Shown piece by piece: positions 42,613-51,937 of a stretch of 64,000 nt of DNA (position 1 is its first letter; every line of letters starts with the position of its first letter). The notes below the pieces were generated by a model. It searched no databases, was not told the origin of the DNA, and worked only from the letters and a program-made list of their open reading frames with translations. The translations under genes were made by a program, and so were the position numbers. The stretch is from the NCBI RefSeq assembly GCF_004770265.1, contig NZ_RQGQ01000004.1:124001-188000 (forward strand), read 5' to 3'. The DNA comes from Leptospira congkakensis. GTDB lineage: Bacteria; Spirochaetota; Leptospiria; Leptospirales; Leptospiraceae.

Positions 42613-43605
42613 ATGAAATATTATTTAGAAAAAAGAAAAAATCCAAATTTATTATCAATCATTATCCCTTGTTATAATGAGGAGTCCGCACTTCCCTTTC
42701 TGAAAGAAAGATTGGATCAACTGTTGAAACTTCTTCCAGTCAAAACAGAAATTATTTTTGTGAATGATGGTAGTACGGACGATTCTATTTTTCAGTTAGT
42801 TTCCTGGTCGGAAACGGATCCCCGTGTCCAAGTGGTTAGCCTTTCTCGAAATTTTGGTCACCAAATCGCTGTTACAGCCGGAATGGATTATGCCAAAGGT
42901 GAAGCTGTTGTCATCATGGATGCAGATTTACAGGATCCACCTGAAGTCATTTTAGAAATGCTCTCTAAATATAGAGACGGGTACGATGTTGTTTACGGAC
43001 AAAGATTGGCACGTTCCGGTGAGTCGCTCTTTAAGAAAACAACCGCATGGGCTTTCTATCGAATTATGAAAATTTTGGTTCATAAAGACCTACCACTAGA
43101 TTCGGGTGATTTCCGACTAATTTCTAGAAGGTGTTTGGATGCATTGAATGGACTGCGTGAAAATCACAGATTCCTTCGGGGGATGAATGCTTGGATAGGA
43201 TTCCCTCAGGCTCCCGTGTTTTATAATCGGGATCCACGAGTGGCTGGGGAAACGAAGTATCCATTACGAAAGATGTTAAAACTTGCGATGAATGCTGCCG
43301 TTTCTTTTTCCCCCTTACCGTTGCGGTTTAGTTTAGGTCTTGGGATCATTGTGGCTATCATTGGATTTGCTGTGGGAGTTTATGCTTTGTTTCGGGCTTT
43401 CCAACATTTTATTTTGCAAATGCCTATTGTTTACAATCCGGGATGGGCTACTATTGTGACTTTGATCTGTTTGATTGGTGGGTCTATACTGATTTCGATT
43501 GGAATTCTGGGTGAATACATTGCTCGGATCTTTGAGGAATCAAAGGGAAGACCTCTGTATGTCGTTGAATTTGTGAAAAACGGCGCTATTAAAAAGAAAA
43601 AATAG
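42613..43605 (+). CDS. GT2 polyprenyl-phosphate sugar transferase (GtrB/ArnC-like)
   Basis: A GT-A domain plus two C-terminal membrane helices, the GtrB/ArnC plan. SIIIPCYNEESALPFL, IFVNDGSTDDS, LSRNFGHQIAVTAGMDYAKG, IMDADLQDPPEVI and SGDFRLISRR are all family blocks. The helices lie near residues 235-260 and 275-300, ending in IGILGEYIARIFEESKGRP. The ATG at 42613 gives 330 residues; a TTG at 42598 gives 335. Neither has a strong ribosome site. It flips or supplies a sugar on undecaprenyl phosphate for GT-C enzymes. It ends 16 nt from the convergent gene. Confidence 0.88.
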   Translation: MKYYLEKRKNPNLLSIIIPCYNEESALPFLKERLDQLLKLLPVKTEIIFVNDGSTDDSIFQLVSWSETDPRVQVVSLSRNFGHQIAVTAGMDYAKGEAVVIMDADLQDPPEVILEMLSKYRDGYDVVYGQRLARSGESLFKKTTAWAFYRIMKILVHKDLPLDSGDFRLISRRCLDALNGLRENHRFLRGMNAWIGFPQAPVFYNRDPRVAGETKYPLRKMLKLAMNAAVSFSPLPLRFSLGLGIIVAIIGFAVGVYALFRAFQHFILQMPIVYNPGWATIVTLICLIGGSILISIGILGEYIARIFEESKGRPLYVVEFVKNGAIKKKK

Positions 43606-43621
43606 TTTTTATTAACTATAC

Positions 43622-45139
43622 TTAATTTTTACAAAATCTGTATCCGATCCAACTTTTTTCTTCATAAGTATTACATTCGAATCCCTCTTCCTGTAATACT
43701 CTGGTGAAGAGATCGGAGTTTAACTCCACCGAACGTTTTGTATGCATAAAAGCGTTTGGAGTCGTTTTCGAAAAATCGAATATATAAATATTTTTTAAAT
43801 TTTCTTTTTTAATTCTCGAAAAAAGTGATCTTCTGCTATTTTCATTTTCAAACTCTGAGAAGGAAATACTAGGCTGAGTTAATAACGATAATCCAGCCGT
43901 TCCACTTAAATTAGTATCATAAAAAATCCATAAATCAGATTGTAAAGATTCGTAATTCAGGTTTGTCTTTCGTATCATTTTAAAACTTTCTTTGGATACT
44001 TTAAGAAAAAATAAGTTGATGATAATAGAAAATAATATTAAAGACAAAAAAACTTTTTTTGTTTTTAAATTTTTCCATTGATTGGTGATCAAAAAAATCC
44101 CTGGAATTATTGTCAATAATACATACCTACTTGTGATTGTGACACCATCATTAGGAGCACTGAGTCCAACGATGATAGGATAAAGAATTAAAATTGTGAG
44201 ATGGTAGTTTGTTGTATCTAAAACATTGAAATTTCGAAATTGATTTCTGTAAAAATATAAAACATATAAAAAGTAGGGTGAATATAGAAAAAAACCAACC
44301 TTTAGTCCAGGTTCTGAAAATGAAGTGAATAGTATTTTTTGTAATTGATAGAGATGAGAACCGCTCGGATTGTTTTGTAAGATTGAATAATTGTAAAAGT
44401 ATCTGATTCCTAAAAAATGCCCGTATTCAAAATGATTCCAAAGAAAAAAACTTAGAACTGGAATTACGAATCCAAAAGTAATGTAAATCAATCCAGAATA
44501 TTTTTTTTGGAAATAAAGCAAGGGAATCGAAATCGCATAAACTAAACCCGAAAGTATCAATATTTCTGATCGTAAAAAACTTCCTAAAACCATTAAAAAG
44601 ATAGCGATTGCGATGCTTACTGAATTTTTTTCTTTGAGACCTCGTGACCAAAGTGAATAAGAAAAGGAAATCCAAAAAATGGTTAGAGGGACTTCTGAGA
44701 TGTCTAGGACTTGTGAAAATACTACGGATGATATAAAAATTAATAGAGAAATTTCAACTGGAACCTTTCCAATTTTGTAGAGGCAATAAGCAGAAAGTAG
44801 CAGAAATATAACATTTGTGAACATGATCCATTGGATTGGGAGGAAGAAAAAAAGTTTCGCATACGTTTCGGCAAATGCTTCCGAAAATACAGATTTCAAT
44901 TTGCCTTGGTTCGGGATTACAAAAAGAACCGGATGCATACTTTTTTCTGGGTCGATTGATTCAGCTGGATATAGGATAGAGTCTTGGAATTTTTTTGCAG
45001 ATTCGATTTGTATTGATTTGGCTAGGGAGTCAGAAATAAAACTAGTTTTTGCTGAGATAAAAACCTGAACGCCTATAAAAAAAACTCCAAAAATTAGGAG
45101 ATAGACCAATGGTTTTGTATTTTGTATTTTGTTTTTCAC
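43622..45139 (-). CDS. GT-C-like polytopic membrane protein (paralogue 2 of 3)
   Basis: About 505 residues from the GTG at 45139, which has a GGGAG ribosome site about 10 nt upstream. A TTG at 45148 would add three residues but lies too close to that site. It has about ten helices and the shared family motifs: LYPAES (59-64 counting from the TTG), DISEVPLTIFW (149-159), RSEI (193-196), YGHFLGIRY (242-250) and a VGFFLYSPYFL segment. A periplasmic C-terminus ends in a Cys-containing motif. Its function is probably sugar transfer, as for 39542 and 45290. It is on the opposite strand to the main locus. Confidence 0.63.
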   Translation of the reverse strand: MKNKIQNTKPLVYLLIFGVFFIGVQVFISAKTSFISDSLAKSIQIESAKKFQDSILYPAESIDPEKSMHPVLFVIPNQGKLKSVFSEAFAETYAKLFFFLPIQWIMFTNVIFLLLSAYCLYKIGKVPVEISLLIFISSVVFSQVLDISEVPLTIFWISFSYSLWSRGLKEKNSVSIAIAIFLMVLGSFLRSEILILSGLVYAISIPLLYFQKKYSGLIYITFGFVIPVLSFFLWNHFEYGHFLGIRYFYNYSILQNNPSGSHLYQLQKILFTSFSEPGLKVGFFLYSPYFLYVLYFYRNQFRNFNVLDTTNYHLTILILYPIIVGLSAPNDGVTITSRYVLLTIIPGIFLITNQWKNLKTKKVFLSLILFSIIINLFFLKVSKESFKMIRKTNLNYESLQSDLWIFYDTNLSGTAGLSLLTQPSISFSEFENENSRRSLFSRIKKENLKNIYIFDFSKTTPNAFMHTKRSVELNSDLFTRVLQEEGFECNTYEEKSWIGYRFCKN

Positions 45140-45180
45140 TGAAAACAATCTCCCACTAATCTCAAATTTCTTTAAAATAT

Positions 45181-45209
45181 AAAATGAAAGTTAGATTCCG
45201 TCATGTCAA
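45181..45209 (-). promoter_or_regulatory. Possible promoter for the minus-strand membrane protein
   Basis: Read on the minus strand, a perfect TTGACA lies at 45209-45204. At 17 nt the -10 would be CATTTT (45186-45181), with a TATATT further on (22-nt spacer). The -35 is good but the -10 is not, so this is tentative. It lies in the 150-nt gap between the two minus-strand genes. Confidence 0.3.
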
Positions 45210-45289
45210 GTTTTTTAGCCTTTCCCCTGGCGCTATTGGGATTAGTCGTTTCTTCCTTTTGATTAGAGGCTAATGTTTGTTTTATGATT

Positions 45290-46861
45290 CTATTTTGCAT
45301 AGAAAGTCCCAATCCAAACGCGATAGTTTTGTCGATCCAGAATTTGAAAATGTTCGGTTGTCGATTGCATCTGATTTTCTAATCGATTGGTGTCCCAATC
45401 CGAAATGCGATAACCTGATTTGCGTTTGTCTTCATTGACGGCATCTTTTATTTCTTTTGAAAATAAATCTGGATTCCAGGCGACGAAAGCGATTTTCTGA
45501 TTTGGATATAGGTTTTTCGTTTTTTCTAGTAGATTGGTATTCGAATCAGATGTATACGAAACGATTACAGTATGTTTGAAATAGTAGATACCACTAGTGT
45601 AAAAATTTAGGTAATCTTGAAATACGAGTATGTCTGGTTTTGTTTCGTTTAGGATAGATACAAACTTTTTGACTAGATTGGTTTTGGTCTTTTGGATCTT
45701 GGCACCGACTATACCCATCGAAAACGAAAACAAACCAAAAGTTATCAATAAAAGGAAAAGAATCTTTTTCTTTTTTTTGTAAAAATAAACCAGGAGTGGT
45801 TTGAGCAAATAAAAGTAGGGGAATATTAAAATTGTATAAAATCTTGGCCCCCAATTATTGAAACCATCGTTGGGTGCAATCCAGGGGATGATGAGTAAAG
45901 TTCCTGTTGTTGCTACAAGGATTGATTTTTTAGCATCGGATATTTTGCAAATTCTGATCCAATAAAAAATCAAAACAAAAAATGCTAACGGGATATACCC
46001 AAAAAAGCCAATTTTAAAATCGGAAAAAAATAAAAGACTGCGAAACCATAATAACCTATCAGTAAAAGAGGCGGCGAACCCCGCGGTATTTGCTATGTAA
46101 CGTGTTCCTAGAAAATGTCCATATAACCATTGATTGATGCTTAGATGGACTAGCAAAAACGTCAAAATGGATAAATAAAAAATAAGATATTCTTTGAAAT
46201 AGTTACCAAATTTTTGGATTTTGTTTCTTTTCAAATAGAAGAAAAAATGGGCAGAAAAGAATAAACCCAGAAATGGCAAAGTATCCAAACGAACAACGAT
46301 AACCCAAGCTAGAGCCATCCCCGATAATATATTAGTTTGATTCGAACTGTTCTTTCTAAGTATGGGAATGAGTCCATAAATGGAAAAGGCAAATATGGCA
46401 GGAAGTTCGGAATATTCCCAACTCAATGGCCAAAGAAAAGTTGTGAAATAAATTAAAAAGAGAAAAGGCAAAGGAAAATTAAATTTTTTATATAAGATCA
46501 AAAAACCAATGCCTAAAAATACAAAGGAAGTATAGGGCAAAAAGTCGATCGGCAAAAAGGAAAGAAAGGGGGCTAAAACATAAGCGAACTGTATTGGGAA
46601 AGCACTCACTAATTTTTCTTTAAATTGGATGTGTAAATTGTTTGTTAGATGAAAGAACTCCAGATTGGAATCAAAAGACTTCGCTGGATAATACAAATCA
46701 TCTGATAAAAAATGATTTTTCCAAACTGAAAATGTTTGCACTGCTTTGTCATGACTATCTTGGAAAAGAGAGAATCTTGGTTGAGTATATTCAATCGAAT
46801 AAAAAACTGATAAAATAAAAAAAATCCAAAGGATCCAGTTTTTAATTTTGGCTTTTTTCAT
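45290..46861 (-). CDS. GT-C-like polytopic membrane protein (paralogue 3 of 3)
   Basis: A 523-residue protein with about eleven helices and a periplasmic C-terminal domain (about 400-523). Shared motifs with 39542 and 43622: YYPAKS (57-62), EYSELPAIF (149-157), RLDTL (191-195), YGHFLGTRY (247-255) and a KIGFFGYIPL segment. NDGFNNWGPRFY later resembles the NDG..T.RY segment of paralogue 2. Divergent from the acyltransferase at 46967 with a 105-nt shared upstream region. Function inferred as sugar transfer from a polyprenyl donor. Confidence 0.65.
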   Translation of the reverse strand: MKKAKIKNWILWIFFILSVFYSIEYTQPRFSLFQDSHDKAVQTFSVWKNHFLSDDLYYPAKSFDSNLEFFHLTNNLHIQFKEKLVSAFPIQFAYVLAPFLSFLPIDFLPYTSFVFLGIGFLILYKKFNFPLPFLFLIYFTTFLWPLSWEYSELPAIFAFSIYGLIPILRKNSSNQTNILSGMALAWVIVVRLDTLPFLGLFFSAHFFFYLKRNKIQKFGNYFKEYLIFYLSILTFLLVHLSINQWLYGHFLGTRYIANTAGFAASFTDRLLWFRSLLFFSDFKIGFFGYIPLAFFVLIFYWIRICKISDAKKSILVATTGTLLIIPWIAPNDGFNNWGPRFYTILIFPYFYLLKPLLVYFYKKKKKILFLLLITFGLFSFSMGIVGAKIQKTKTNLVKKFVSILNETKPDILVFQDYLNFYTSGIYYFKHTVIVSYTSDSNTNLLEKTKNLYPNQKIAFVAWNPDLFSKEIKDAVNEDKRKSGYRISDWDTNRLENQMQSTTEHFQILDRQNYRVWIGTFYAK

Positions 46862-46966
46862 TTAAGTGAAATTTCCTCTTACCAATTAACAATTCAAAAC
46901 GTTCTAGATGAATTATAGATTGCATTCTTATGATTTATCAAGACATATTGCCAATATCGTACCAAT

Positions 46967-48436
46967 ATGAAAGAATATTTTATAGAAATCTTTAAGAAAA
47001 ATAAAAAGGAAATAAATGAACTGTATGGAATCCGTGCACTCAGTTGTTATTTCGTAATTCTATTTCATTGTTTTGCATTTTCTTTGGAGTCTTTCCCTAG
47101 TCATTATGCTCCTTATTTATCCAATGCACAAAATGTTGAGTTTTTGATGAGTTTGTTTTTTGTGATTAGTTCCTTTTTGGTATCCACATCATTTTCAAGG
47201 GAATTGGAGCGTGCTAGTTTTTTAGAGAGTTGGAAAAACTTTGTGATCAAACGTAGTTTGCGAATCTTTCCAGCATTCTATGTGATTCTTTCTGTTACCA
47301 TTATCATTATGGCTGGTTTATTAAAGAAAAGCCAAGGAATGGATGGTGTTTCTTCATTTGCCGACGGACTCATCGGTTTAAAATTCAAACTTTCCTTTTG
47401 GTGGACAGATTTTGCTTATATTTCTAATTATTTTCCAAATCGGATTTTGGTTCATGGCTGGTCACTATCCATGGAAGAGCAGTTCTATCTAGCAATGCCG
47501 ATTGTGTTTTTATTTTACACCAAAGTTTTAAAAACAAGAAACCAAAAGTATCTTTTCCTAATTTTTCTTTTGCTAGTCCCAAATTTCATTCGTTACCATT
47601 ACTTTTTAAATGTTTCCATGGATTCGTTTGAAACTTATGTACAAACATTGTTTCATCCAATCCATACACATTTTGAACCTTTTGTTTATGGTATTTTGCT
47701 TATGGAACTTTGGAGGGCGGGAAAAGTCTCAATAGAATTGCCTGGTGCAAAAATTAGCTTTTATATAGTTTTTCTGCTTCTGTTTTCTGTTTTTTGTTTC
47801 CTATGCACATTAGAGTTTGCGGAAGCAAAACAGTATTTTGTTATCTATCGAATTAGTTTTTATTCATTTTTTGCCTTTGTGATTGTTTTTGGTGCAGTAG
47901 GTGGGTTCTTTTCAAAGATTTCTTGGTTTTTGGCAAATCCCTTACTCGTGTTTGTTGGAAAATTGAGTTATGGAATTTATTTGGTACATATGTTAGTGAA
48001 TACTACAGTGATGCTAGTTGTTTTGGATCATAAAATCCCTACGAACAATGACCTAGGAAGATTATTAAAAGCATCCTTGATTAGTTTGGTCATCTCAACT
48101 TTTATTGCACTTCTCAGTTACTTAATCATAGAAAAACCATTTTTAAAAATTCGAGAGTGGACTCAGGCGAGATTCGATATTTCGACAAATAGTTTTTATT
48201 ATGTGAAAGGAAATTCGAAAGAAAGGATTTTGGTTTCTTTGTTTTTAACCCTGCTTTCCTTTTTCCCATACATAGTAGTGAAACAATTGATCGCCGTTGA
48301 TTTTATTCCAGGAGGACTGGCATCGTCTTTTTTACTTTCACTTTGTCTAATCATTCCTATTGTTATGAATGTGATCAGTTTGATTGTGAAAAAGAAGTTA
48401 TTTTTCTATTTTTATCTAAGTCGTTTCCAAGATTAA
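46967..48436 (+). CDS. Acyltransferase-3 family membrane O-acyltransferase
   Basis: A 489-residue OafA-like protein with about ten helices. ELYGIRALSCYFVILFHCFAF (18-38 region, His near 34) is the first block, SLFFVISSFLVSTSFSRELE the second, IKRSLRIFPAFYVIL the third, and GWSLSMEEQFYLAMP the catalytic-loop block. LLVFVGKLSYGIYLVHMLV and a LIIEKPFLKIREW end close the family pattern. It likely O-acetylates the polysaccharide or lipid A. It differs from the fragment at 1-128 and from the remnant at 4493-4855. Confidence 0.9.
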   Translation: MKEYFIEIFKKNKKEINELYGIRALSCYFVILFHCFAFSLESFPSHYAPYLSNAQNVEFLMSLFFVISSFLVSTSFSRELERASFLESWKNFVIKRSLRIFPAFYVILSVTIIIMAGLLKKSQGMDGVSSFADGLIGLKFKLSFWWTDFAYISNYFPNRILVHGWSLSMEEQFYLAMPIVFLFYTKVLKTRNQKYLFLIFLLLVPNFIRYHYFLNVSMDSFETYVQTLFHPIHTHFEPFVYGILLMELWRAGKVSIELPGAKISFYIVFLLLFSVFCFLCTLEFAEAKQYFVIYRISFYSFFAFVIVFGAVGGFFSKISWFLANPLLVFVGKLSYGIYLVHMLVNTTVMLVVLDHKIPTNNDLGRLLKASLISLVISTFIALLSYLIIEKPFLKIREWTQARFDISTNSFYYVKGNSKERILVSLFLTLLSFFPYIVVKQLIAVDFIPGGLASSFLLSLCLIIPIVMNVISLIVKKKLFFYFYLSRFQD

Positions 48437-48448
48437 TTGGTTTTCTAT

Positions 48449-48481
48449 TTTTTAGACCAATCGCCTGGACTGGTCTAAAAA
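48449..48481. terminator. Hairpin between convergent genes
   Basis: TTTTTAGACCA (48449-48459) and TGGTCTAAAAA (48471-48481) form a perfect 11-bp stem with an 11-nt loop, centred between the stops of the acyltransferase (plus) and the App1-type gene (minus). On the plus strand a TGTTTTT run follows. Position and symmetry suit a shared bidirectional terminator, though neither strand has an ideal U-run right at the stem. Confidence 0.5.
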
Positions 48482-48486
48482 TGTTT

Positions 48487-50028
48487 TTATGATTGGAAGG
48501 CTGAGATAAGGCCTTCCTTTACTTTTTGTTTTGTCCCTTCTGCTGATTTAGGTATTGTTAATTCTTCTAATAGTTTTAATAAAAATCCCTCATCCACTAG
48601 TTTCCCTTCTAAAATCTTCCCAATCATTCCCGCCACTATCGTTAGAATCTGTTCGATATTCAAATATCCTTCTGATTCCAAAATCAACGCCATTCCCATT
48701 GCTCCCTCAGTCCCGTAGAATGCTTTTTCCTTTGCAAAAACTGAGTCATACATTCCCGCTGGCAACGCATCCTTAACTTTTTCACGCATATCGACTTCAC
48801 TCGGGCCGTGACCCGTTCGGTTGATTAAACTCAAAGAAACGGGGTTTATGGTTCCATGAATTCGATGAATTTCTTCCGCAAGGAGGCGAATTTTTTTGGC
48901 CGCATCTCTTGTGATCGCATCACGACCAAGAAAATTGAGTTTGTATAAATATTCTTCTAATTCATCACCAGAAAGTTTTCCCATACAGATGATTTGGTAG
49001 AGAGTGAAGATCATATAATCGGATTCGGTATTGTCTCCGAGTAAAATTTCTTTTGCTTCGGTAGGAAGGTAAATGCGGTCATAAAGGAGGATCGAAAGTT
49101 TATAGGACATTTGATCGAAGAGACTTTGATAAGATGCTCCTAAGAATTTTTTTGTCCTAGACCAGGCAGGCCTAAATCCATTCTGCAAAAATTCGATAGG
49201 GTTAAAGATCGTTCCAAGAACTTTATCAAAAACACCTTTGATGGTGCCTTCTAAATATTTTAAATGTAAGGATTCTGTTTGGATTCCATCTTTGGCAATC
49301 GTGGCAAGCATGGTTCTACGAAAGAAGTGTGGGCTAGCGGAAATAAAAGCCAAAGGTGCATTGGATAGGGAAGTGCGAAGTTCTCGGTAAAGTTCCGGCA
49401 TTCCTGGTAGCGCCTGTTTCTGGTTAGGTGTTTCGAAGACAGCAGTAAACTTTCCTTTTCCGGAGTGGATGTCTGTCGCCAAATACGTTTGGTCAATATC
49501 GGAGGTAACCACCATCCCTTTGTAATCTTCCGAAAGAATTCGCAGTTTCCCTTTTCCAACGATCGTAGTTTTTCCTAAAATAGAATCTTCTGTTGAATTG
49601 AGATGTGCTAAATCTTTAGAGTATTGGCGAAAACTATCCAATCCTTCCAATACCACTTGGAAGTCGTGAAATCCTACCGGAAGTTTGTCTCTGATTTCAC
49701 AGGAAAAAAAACCATCTTCATCAGCTTTGATTTTTCCCGATGTGTAAATTTTATTTCCACCTACATCATACACTTCTAATTTTAATACTGGTTTTCGAAC
49801 CGGAGCCAAAGAGAAATCTAGAAATGGAGTGATTTTAGTTTCTTCTCCAATAAAAAGTCCGGTCATCAAATCCCATAGGCCTTCTGCCTTCATGAGATCC
49901 GTAATCCCTACATCCACCACTTGCCCGCGCACATAAGAACGCCTCTCTCTTCCTAAAGATCCTCCGCAGACTGCAATTCTTTTGATATCGGTAATGATTG
50001 GTTGTGTGGTATTTGGTTCTTGGGACAT
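48487..50028 (-). CDS. App1-like phosphatase domain protein
   Basis: A 513-residue protein. The central part resembles the catalytic domain of App1-type phosphatidate phosphatases: the haloacid-dehalogenase-like Asp177-x-Asp179-x-Thr181 motif in VVTSDIDQTYL, then PGMPELYREL, and FISASPHFFRRTM. An N-terminal beta-type domain (about 15-160) precedes it and a helical region (about 330-513) follows. App1 enzymes remove phosphate from phosphatidic acid. The extra C-terminal region has no family I recognise. It is divergent from the UbiD gene with a 53-nt gap, and convergent with the acyltransferase. Confidence 0.68.
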   Translation of the reverse strand: MSQEPNTTQPIITDIKRIAVCGGSLGRERRSYVRGQVVDVGITDLMKAEGLWDLMTGLFIGEETKITPFLDFSLAPVRKPVLKLEVYDVGGNKIYTSGKIKADEDGFFSCEIRDKLPVGFHDFQVVLEGLDSFRQYSKDLAHLNSTEDSILGKTTIVGKGKLRILSEDYKGMVVTSDIDQTYLATDIHSGKGKFTAVFETPNQKQALPGMPELYRELRTSLSNAPLAFISASPHFFRRTMLATIAKDGIQTESLHLKYLEGTIKGVFDKVLGTIFNPIEFLQNGFRPAWSRTKKFLGASYQSLFDQMSYKLSILLYDRIYLPTEAKEILLGDNTESDYMIFTLYQIICMGKLSGDELEEYLYKLNFLGRDAITRDAAKKIRLLAEEIHRIHGTINPVSLSLINRTGHGPSEVDMREKVKDALPAGMYDSVFAKEKAFYGTEGAMGMALILESEGYLNIEQILTIVAGMIGKILEGKLVDEGFLLKLLEELTIPKSAEGTKQKVKEGLISAFQS

Positions 50029-50081
50029 AGAATTTATGCCCTTAAGAGTCTAAGAAAACAAGGAGCCGTCCATTCCTTTTT

Positions 50082-51857
50082 ATGGTATCACTACGATCTA
50101 CGAATGATTTTGTCCAACTTTTGCAAAAAGAAGGAGAACTCCAGGTATTTTCCGAACCAGTTGATCCCTATCTGGAACTGGCAGAGATCCAAAGGCAAGT
50201 GGTGGCCAAAAAAGGTCCAGCCCTCCTTTTTACCAATGTCAAAGGGACAAAGTTTCCCGTTGCCACCAATCTTTATGGTTCTGAGAAAAGAATCCATCTC
50301 GCCTTTGGTCCAAAACCTGTTGCGACCATCCAGCGTCTCGCCAAACTAGCAAAAGAGATTTTCCCTCCTCGGTTCTCTAAACTTTGGAAGGAACGTTCCC
50401 TTGGATTGTTACCCTTCCAAGTGGGTTTAAAACAGGTGAGAAAGGCTCCTGTTCTCTCTGGCGGCCTGATCACAACCTCAGAGTTACCCCAAGTGGTTTC
50501 TTGGCCCAAAGATGGAGGTGCCTTTGTTACCCTCCCTCTTGTTTACACACAACATCCAGAATCAGGGAATGGAAACCTGGGAATGTATCGGGTTCAACTT
50601 TTCCCGGACAAAACAGTGGGAATGCACATCCAAATCCATAGAGGAGGAGGTTTTCATTATTATGAAGCGGAAAAAAAGGGCGAGTCCCTTCCTGCTCATG
50701 TTTATATTGGTGGGCCGCCGGCACTGACCATTGCAGCGGTAGCTCCGCTTCCCGAAGAAATTCCTGAGCTTGTTTTTGCATCCTTTCTGATGGGAGAAAA
50801 ACTCCGAATGAAAAAGGACAAATTGGTTTCCCCATATCCCATTGTTGCCGATGCAGACTTTGCTATCATTGGTTCTATCCCACCTAACTTAAGAAAACCG
50901 GAAGGTCCCTTTGGCGATCATTACGGATACTATTCCTTGTTACACGATTATCCTTATTTGGAACTATCTCATGTTCTACACAGAAAGGATGCCATTTGGG
51001 CGGCAACCGTTGTGGGAAGACCTCCCCAAGAAGATCATTACATTGCTGAATTTTTACAGGATTTACTTTCTCCAATGTTTCCACTTGTTATGCCACAGGT
51101 ACTCGGTGTTTGGGCCTATGAAGAATCAGGTGTCCACTCTCTTGCTGCCGCAATTGTGAAGGAACGATATTTCCGAGAAGCCTTTATGGGTGCTTTAAGG
51201 ATTTTAGGAGAGGGGCAGTTATCACTCACTAAATGTTTGCTCGTAACCAATGAACGAGTGAATCTAAAAAACTTTTCGGAAACATTTAAAGTCATCACAG
51301 AAAGGTGTGATCCGAGAACTGACTTTTTTATTTTTAGCCATATCAGTCAAGACACACTGGATTATACCAGTGGAACAGTAAACAAAGGTAGTAAACTTTT
51401 ATGGATGGGGATCACGGAAGCAAATGCACCTATAAAGTTTCCAAACTTACCCAAAGAGTTTACGGGAACTTTCAAAGACAAAAGGTTTCAAAATCCAAAA
51501 GTGTTTTTACCAGGAGTTCTTGTCGTCAAAGGTTCTGCCTATACACAAAATGATCGTTTGGCGGAAAATTTACTTAGTGAAGATCTTGGTCGGTTCCATT
51601 ATATTTTTCTTGTAGATGATTCCGAGGATGCAATCAAAACCGATTCCGATTTTATTTGGACTATGTTTACACGAATGGAACCAGCATCAGATGTTTATGC
51701 AAGAACAGAAACCAAACAGAATCATATTGCATATCAAGTTCCAATTGTTTTTGATTGTCGAATGAAACCTTGGATTCCTGAAGTTCTCGTTCCCCTTCCT
51801 GAAACAGTCAAACAGGTGAATGAAAAATTTGGAAAGATCATAGATGCGATTGGATAG
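50082..51857 (+). CDS. UbiD-family decarboxylase
   Basis: A 591-residue member of the UbiD family of prenylated-FMN decarboxylases: LQVFSEPVDPYLELAEIQRQ (36 region) near the start, PALLFTNVKGTKFPVATNLYGS, then GNLGMYRVQLF, MHIQIHRGGG, YIGGPPALTIAA, and the EGPFGDHYGYYS block with the conserved Glu-x-x-Phe-Gly-Asp-x-x-Gly. It is longer than E. coli UbiD (about 497) and in the range of the long quinone-type members. It may act in quinone synthesis or on another aromatic acid. No ubiX-like flavin prenyltransferase is in the window. Confidence 0.88.
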   Translation: MVSLRSTNDFVQLLQKEGELQVFSEPVDPYLELAEIQRQVVAKKGPALLFTNVKGTKFPVATNLYGSEKRIHLAFGPKPVATIQRLAKLAKEIFPPRFSKLWKERSLGLLPFQVGLKQVRKAPVLSGGLITTSELPQVVSWPKDGGAFVTLPLVYTQHPESGNGNLGMYRVQLFPDKTVGMHIQIHRGGGFHYYEAEKKGESLPAHVYIGGPPALTIAAVAPLPEEIPELVFASFLMGEKLRMKKDKLVSPYPIVADADFAIIGSIPPNLRKPEGPFGDHYGYYSLLHDYPYLELSHVLHRKDAIWAATVVGRPPQEDHYIAEFLQDLLSPMFPLVMPQVLGVWAYEESGVHSLAAAIVKERYFREAFMGALRILGEGQLSLTKCLLVTNERVNLKNFSETFKVITERCDPRTDFFIFSHISQDTLDYTSGTVNKGSKLLWMGITEANAPIKFPNLPKEFTGTFKDKRFQNPKVFLPGVLVVKGSAYTQNDRLAENLLSEDLGRFHYIFLVDDSEDAIKTDSDFIWTMFTRMEPASDVYARTETKQNHIAYQVPIVFDCRMKPWIPEVLVPLPETVKQVNEKFGKIIDAIG

Positions 51858-51937
51858 GGAAATATTTGTTTTTCTTACCCGATAACAAAAAAGTTTATAG
51901 AAAGAAACCTTGGATATAAAAAACTAAAACGAAACAA

